Source of the DNA: Cephalothrix simula | Lineage: Eukaryota > Nemertea > Palaeonemertea > Archinemertea > Cephalotrichidae | Reading direction: 5' to 3' | Length of the DNA: 12,147 nt | Assembly: GCA_035591015.1 (NCBI GenBank) | Contig: JAXIUW010189625.1 | Span: 1-12,147, forward strand | In this document: one piece after another, positions 8,209 to 12,147 of the stretch | Layout: each line of letters opens with the position of its first letter | Numbering within the stretch: position 1 is the stretch's first letter | Translations under genes and position numbers: made by a program | Notes under the pieces: generated by a model | What the model was told of the DNA's origin: nothing | Seen by the model: the letters and a program-made list of their open reading frames with translations, nothing else | The model's database searches: none

Positions 8209-8427
8209 CTTGATAACAGTCAATTGTCACACTAGTTTCAGGCCTGTGTTTGGTGTATGGAATTTCAATACCTCTCATGTCAACACAATAGCACACAGAT
8301 CCCATACATTGCAGAGGTTCGAATTCTCCCTCTTTCGTACATTTGAAAATTGGAGCACCAAGTAATTTTCTAGATCTCGCTTCTTCTCGTAACCTCTCGC
8401 ACTCTGTACGAGATTGTGCTGTAGTAA
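8209..8427 (-). CDS. Exon encoding one complete thyroglobulin type-1 domain
   Basis: On the minus strand, acceptor TTTTATTTCAG opens a 219-nt exon ending TATCAAG/GTATGT, a near-consensus donor. It enters and leaves in phase 1 and encodes 72 whole codons. Cysteines fall at residues 9, 29, 40, 45, 47 and 70, the spacing of a thyroglobulin type-1 domain (known pairing 1-2, 3-4, 5-6). Supporting motifs are TEC then an Arg/Glu-rich helix, the aromatic-x-C at IFKC, EGEFEPLQC, and CYCVD. Tyr replaces the usual Trp of CWCVD, and the usual GT after CVD-x-x-G is lost (GIEIPYTKHRPE). The domain is extracellular and disulphide-bonded; relatives occur in nidogen, testican, SMOC, EpCAM and thyropins, where some inhibit cysteine proteases. 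Which host protein this is cannot be told from one domain. Symmetric 1-1 phases make it a shufflable module. Confidence 0.92.
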
Positions 8428-9259
8428 CTGAAATAAAACACAAACTGACTTTTAATATAACGATACACTTTAGAGATAAAACTTATTATAAATCTAAATA
8501 AATTTAATTTCGAGTAATGAAAATCAATTATGTATAAATTATTATAACTGAATTTATAATTTCAAAAGTAGTATTAAAAAGGGGGTTCAGATCCATTTTT
8601 TAGTCACAGGTCGCCATCTTAATGACGTAACTTCCGGTATATTTTAGGTTTAAGAATGGATTAATATCACCGTTTTATATCAATATCAAGGTTTTATATC
8701 TATTTAAGACTGATAATCGTGATTTTAGGACAATAATTTACAGTATATATTTAAAAAAAAAGAAAAATACCGAACAAATACAATAAATTCTTAACACCAA
8801 ATACCGATGCAATGCTCAGTTGATTATACAATGACGACATTTGTAATACATTAATTTTTACACATCAGGGAGGAAAAAACTGAGCATAGCAAAAGAAAAC
8901 CTTTCCACATGCAAACTTAATCATTTCTATTCTAATCTTCATTATGAAAAATATTTATAAAAATTATAATTATCAGAAAATCTAATATTGGTTTCAAGTA
9001 TTATAACAGAATTTGAAAATGTTATTGTTCAAAATCTAAAAATAAATAAATTATTTTAAAAATAAAATATAAATATGAAGGAACTATTCTAAGATTAATT
9101 TCAAAAAGGGTCCTATATCTGTTACTATACACAAATTAAAATAAAATTATACAATTCTTAAATACCACATACCACATTTATATTCAGAAGAAATAGGCAG
9201 AAAGTTTCCAAATATAAAATTAAATAAATATAATACAAGCTTGCAGTACCAGGAAGGGG
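8428..9259. other. Probable intron, AT-rich
   Basis: No further exon is visible. The first bases upstream of the thyroglobulin-type exon are its acceptor tract. A short GC-richer patch (8600-8645) contains TGACGTAA. Confidence 0.5.
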
Positions 9260-9345
9260 CTCTATCGGTAACTATTTTCAAGTTTACCGAACGCGGTTAA
9301 GATACTTGTAACAAATGCATTTAGTCTCACACCTTGCCGATAGAG
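9260..9345. repeat. Small inverted repeat CTCTATCGG...CCGATAGAG
   Basis: CTCTATCGGTAA (9260-9271) and TTGCCGATAGAG (9334-9345) are inverted with one mismatch and enclose about 60 bases. It could be a miniature inverted-repeat element or a structured motif. The sequence around it is richer in G and C than its surroundings. Confidence 0.55.
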
Positions 9346-9456
9346 GGCTGGGTATAAAAACATGCTTAAATTAAAACCGGTGCGACTAAAAACCACACTG
9401 AAGCAAACCGAAATAGTATAAAGCGGACAACCCCCATTGTAGAATTTTATTACCTT

Positions 9457-9468
9457 GATGACGTCATC
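9457..9468. promoter_or_regulatory. Perfect CRE palindrome GATGACGTCATC
   Basis: A perfect 12-bp palindrome containing TGACGTCA, the octamer bound by CREB/ATF bZIP factors. It may be an intronic regulatory site; binding is not shown by sequence alone. Confidence 0.4.
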
Positions 9469-9687
9469 CAAAAAACGATCCCATCAGAATGAAGATCTTC
9501 TTAAACACATGGAATCCTTTTTCACAGGTTATATTTTACCAAGAGTCACGAAAAGCTATGTTAATTTTTTCGTATTAATTGAAATTACTAAAATATTAGT
9601 ACTTAATAAATAATTGAATATGTTAATGAAGTAAACGAATATTTGAAGACAATGAAAAATACTTGGGTAGAAAAGTGTAGGGCCTAC

Positions 9688-9720
9688 CTGAAACCGGGAG
9701 CCCATGCGGAACCTTATCTT
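9688..9720 (-). CDS. Possible 33-nt microexon, phase 1 to 1
   Basis: On the minus strand, TTTTTTTTCGTAG/AAGATAAGG is a strong acceptor and TTTCAG/GTAGGC a good donor, 33 bases apart. Read in phase 1 it encodes DKVPHGLPVS between two split codons (AAA, Lys, with the upstream exon; GTT, Val, with the thyroglobulin-type exon), keeping the frame between exons 11457 and 8427. Because its length is a multiple of three it could be skipped. It is too short for codon evidence, and splice-like pairs do arise by chance in introns. Confidence 0.35.
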
Positions 9721-10090
9721 CTACGAAAAAAAATCTTCATTATCTTGTATATGCCTAAATGTATAATTCATAAAACCAAGTGACCTACACCTACATTGGC
9801 GTATTTTTGTAAAAAAGATATAAATTGAGTTATGCTCTATCATTTAATTTTTAATGTAAACCAAAAAACTTGGATGAGAATTTCGTCAAAGTTTGTACAT
9901 TAAAATCACCACGGTCGCTTAACCATGGAAATGATTTACGAATCGATACGATCTAAAGGCTCACCAAACTGTCCCGGAGAGGTAAGGCTTACTACTATTA
10001 TTAACCTAATGTATATTTTCTATAATATAAGACATTTAAACTACTTACGTAAGTTTCCTGACTCTTAGTTTACAATATTATTATTTTAAA

Positions 10091-10123
10091 AATCGGCATG
10101 CGTTTTTTTCTAAAATGCCGATT
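10091..10123. repeat. Hairpin AATCGGCAT...ATGCCGATT
   Basis: A perfect 9-bp inverted repeat with a 15-base loop, followed by a second GCATGCG close by (10128-10134). It could be a relic of a small inverted-repeat element. Confidence 0.6.
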
Positions 10124-10964
10124 AAAAAGCATGCGAAAAATTTCAAAATTATTAATTACACAAATAATATGGGTAGCTCTTCTCTAATTAATTAATTCTT
10201 AATTAATCAGTGCTAAATTAATCAGTCATGCTTTCCATACAAAGCATACGATAGTAAGTTAACCTATTTTTTTTAACAAAAAAATAACAATTTTTTGTTT
10301 AAAATACCGATCCCGCATGCATGCAATTTTGATATCAAAATACAGAAACGCCTCGAATTCGGTCACTTTACTTAATCACATGGCATTCACTAGACCTGTT
10401 ACCTTTAAAAATGAATCATTCAAACCACCAACACCTTTTTAATGGCTTAAAAACTGAAAAGACTTTTACTCGAAAAAAGCTGTACAGTTATTAAAATACA
10501 CCAAATTAAATATTTTTGCTTTAGTGTGAAAAATAAGTTTAATTGGATACCTATAAATTCACTGAAATTCATCGGGTTCTCTGAAGACAGACCTTTATAC
10601 GAATAAACATTTTTTAATTTAGATGACAGGAAATATATCATTTGATGTTATACAAGATAATCTTTCGTAAAGACAAGAAAATATACGACATTCGTTTTTG
10701 CTTAATTATGACTCTAGGGTAAAAAGAATACGTGCTTTATACAAAATAACTTGTTTTCTTAGATACATCATAATTATTTTTATCGAAAGATATCGTTGAC
10801 ACAACTGAGAGGCATACATTTGAATTTGAGCCATAATAATGCTAACTAGCTATCAACGAAGATTAATTGAATATATTGTTACCTAACTTAGACGGTAATT
10901 CGATTAAAAAACCTCTCTCCTATATAAAGTATTAGATCGATACGACTCACAATTTATGGTAAAA

Positions 10965-11084
10965 GCCCCGCCCACGCCTTATGTGCTTCGCTTGACTGCA
11001 TATTAATTTAACACTTTCCTCACAACATTTGCGCAAGCCGAAGTATAAAAGTAATGACTAAAAAAAGGTCATCAGTATCATTCT
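10965..11084 (+). promoter_or_regulatory. Candidate core promoter: GC box, TATA box and initiator
   Basis: GCCCCGCCCACGCC (10965-10978) resembles a Sp1/KLF GC box. TATAAAAG begins at 11044, and a TCAGT initiator has its A at 11074, exactly 30 bases further on, which is the classic metazoan spacing; TCATTCT at 11078 is a second initiator-like match. The downstream ATG at 11106 opens only 24 codons, so no target gene is evident. Each motif is short, and the combination could be chance. Confidence 0.28.
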
Positions 11085-11456
11085 CGTTGGCTTTATATTC
11101 CAAATATGGTAATAATTCTTGCCCATTTTCGTACTTGTGTTTTTGAAAGTCGAATATATGATAACAGGATATTGAAATAAGCAGATGATAGAATCTATTT
11201 ATAGTTCATATCAAAAGTATGCCTCTCCGTTGCGTCACAACACCCAATATAAAATATCATATCTATCTTATCATGTATCTTTGTTTTATCCATTGGATTG
11301 TCCGATTGCTTACTGAACAAAAATAATGACGTGTCATAAAACAGATATAGATCAACACCTCGGAAGTTTTTCGATTTGTTATGTTTTTATAGGTTTAAAG
11401 GGATGCCCCATAAAATAAAAGGACAAAAAGCTACACAAAGCGTGCAGAAGACTTAC

Positions 11457-11559
11457 TTGGCAATGTACCTGAACTATCTGATTCCGAATCTTCGTCATCG
11501 GGCCCTGCACCCGATGACGCTGTGGTCGGCTGTCCGGATCCCTCTACAGCTGGTCCATC
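11457..11559 (-). CDS. Internal coding exon: acidic Ser/Gly-rich linker, phase 0 to 1
   Basis: On the minus strand, acceptor TTCTAATTTTTTAAAG precedes 103 bases that are markedly GC-rich for this window, closed by a near-perfect donor (CCAA/GTAAGT). Only the phase-0 frame is open; the other two hit stops. It encodes 34 residues beginning DGPAVEGSGQPTTASSGAGP, then an acidic run (DDEDSESDSSGTLP) and one base of the next codon. This is a flexible acidic linker, common in secreted matrix proteins and a possible site of Ser phosphorylation or glycosylation. It exits in phase 1, matching entry to the thyroglobulin-type exon directly or through the possible microexon. A second in-phase donor (TTCAG/GTACAT, exon end 11469) would shorten it by 12 nt (four codons). 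Confidence 0.75.
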
Positions 11560-11881
11560 CTTTAAAAAATTAGAAGAAAAGTTAGAAGGGCGATATTTTT
11601 TGTTCTAGCGTGTATATATCTTGCTCAACCACGTCTGTTTAACCTGGGAATGAACTTAAGTCAAACCGTCGTACGGAGTTCATCGAAACACTGATAATTC
11701 CTATTGTTATACAGTCTTGATATTTTAAAATGTTTTACAACACCTCATTAAAACAGACATTCGAAAAAATTGTGTGCTTTATAAAATGATCTAAAATATG
11801 AAAAAATAGGCCAATGGGCGTGACGCTCACATGACGGATCACGAATTGGCTATATGGTGAAATATAAGCTATGATAGGAAC
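11560..11881. other. AT-rich non-coding stretch upstream of the linker exon
   Basis: It contains the acceptor tract of the linker exon and then AT-rich sequence. A GC-richer patch at 11808-11850 has GGCCAATGGGCGTGACG and, further on, a looser inverse, GAATTGGC. No exon is evident. Confidence 0.45.
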
Positions 11882-12147
11882 CATGTTGATTTTTAATGAG
11901 CAACCATTTTGAGATTTGACCTATACTAACTCAGACCTCTGACGTCACCTAGCGGCGTAAATATTGACAAATCCAAAAAATTCCTAATTTAACCTCATGT
12001 TGATTTTTAATGAGCTATCATCCATTGAAAATAACCGCAGCTCTCTACTACCATTTTGAAATTTTACTCTATACTAACTCAGACCTATGACGTCACCTAG
12101 CGGCGTAAATATTAACAAATCAAAAAAATTCCTAATTTAACCTCATG
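11882..12147. repeat. Tandem repeat with CRE octamer in each unit, cut by window end
   Basis: Units begin CATGTTGATTTTTAATGAGC at 11882 and 11996, and a third CATG starts at 12144. The first unit is 114 bp. The second is 148 bp because it carries about 34 extra bases (around 12016-12050). Both then share CCATTTTGA-ATTT-ACCTATACTAACTCAGACC-like sequence, TGACGTCACCTAGCGGCGTAAATATT, and a CCTAATTTAACCTCATG tail. TGACGTCA lies at 11940-11947 and 12088-12095. This may be a minisatellite or the start of a satellite array. Confidence 0.88.

Larger units (their letters stand above)
9721..11456. other. Probable intron of the minus-strand gene
   Basis: No minus-strand exon was found here. On the plus strand there are an ATG in strong context followed by a donor (9925-9981) and a TATA/GC-box cluster (10965-11084), described separately. 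AT-rich low-complexity tracts (TTAATTAATTAAT near 10185-10225) and the palindrome ACTTACGTAAGT (10043-10054) are also present. Confidence 0.4.

Noticed and set aside
8310-8330. GGTTCGAATTC resembling a tRNA B box
   Set aside because: It is coding sequence of the thyroglobulin-type exon (reverse of GEFEPL), with no A box or cloverleaf.
9262-9471. Minus-strand 69-codon frame
   Set aside because: Overlaps the CTCTATCGG inverted repeat; no splice sites or recognised domain.
10390-10470. Minus-strand exon-like segment between GTCTTTTCAG and AAAG/GTAACAGG
   Set aside because: All three frames contain a stop codon.
11376-11573. Plus-strand 65-codon frame preceded by an acceptor-like TTTTTATAG
   Set aside because: Most of it is the reverse of the acidic linker exon, which has better splice sites and composition on the minus strand.
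1-12147. CRISPR array, phage defence system or bacterial operon
   Set aside because: No regular direct repeats with unique spacers, no bacterial genes and clear spliceosomal signals; the window is eukaryotic.

Overview
The window looks like AT-rich, intron-dominated nuclear DNA from an invertebrate animal. There are no bacterial-type operons, no long open frames and no rRNA or tRNA genes. Coding signal appears as short, slightly GC-richer islands bounded by clean GT/AG splice sites, separated by kilobases of AT-rich sequence full of fold-back and inverted-repeat elements. A bivalve or other mollusc would fit, but that is inference from texture only.

The main gene lies on the minus strand, read from high to low coordinates. 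Its best-supported part is one exon (8427-8209) encoding a complete thyroglobulin type-1 domain: six cysteines, a QC motif and CYCVD in place of the usual CWCVD, with phase 1 at both ends. Upstream is an acidic, Ser/Gly-rich linker exon (11559-11457, phase 0 to 1), with a possible 33-nt microexon at 9720-9688 (phase 1 to 1). Downstream are a 74-nt exon (2759-2686, phase 1 to 0), a candidate terminal exon with stop and overlapping AATAAA (2037-1933), and another hydrophilic linker exon (744-660, phase 0 to 1). Every phase joins without a break. The order linker (0-1), domain (1-1), tail (1-0), linker (0-1) suggests a modular multi-domain secreted protein whose next module lies off the left edge. 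The terminal exon offers an alternative early end.

The remainder is intronic or intergenic. From left to right: a hAT-like CCGAACC end (1-130); a 394-bp fold-back MITE (802-1195); a roughly 1.4-kb inverted-repeat element with CAGTGGGTGG ends (4104-5538) carrying a second element (4856-5448), which contains a perfect 64-bp tandem duplication and a repeated GGTGATAGCGC-like motif; a diverged fold-back of about 590 bp whose two arms keep the same open frame (5799-6385); a long AT-rich palindrome (6638-6719); a fold-back with TA at both ends (7410-7770); a two-copy 125-bp repeat beside the thyroglobulin exon (7979-8152); small hairpins; and a truncated tandem repeat at the right edge carrying a CRE octamer (TGACGTCA) in each unit. 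Possible plus-strand promoters sit near 7861-7990, 9819-9981 and 10965-11084, but no plus-strand gene can be established.
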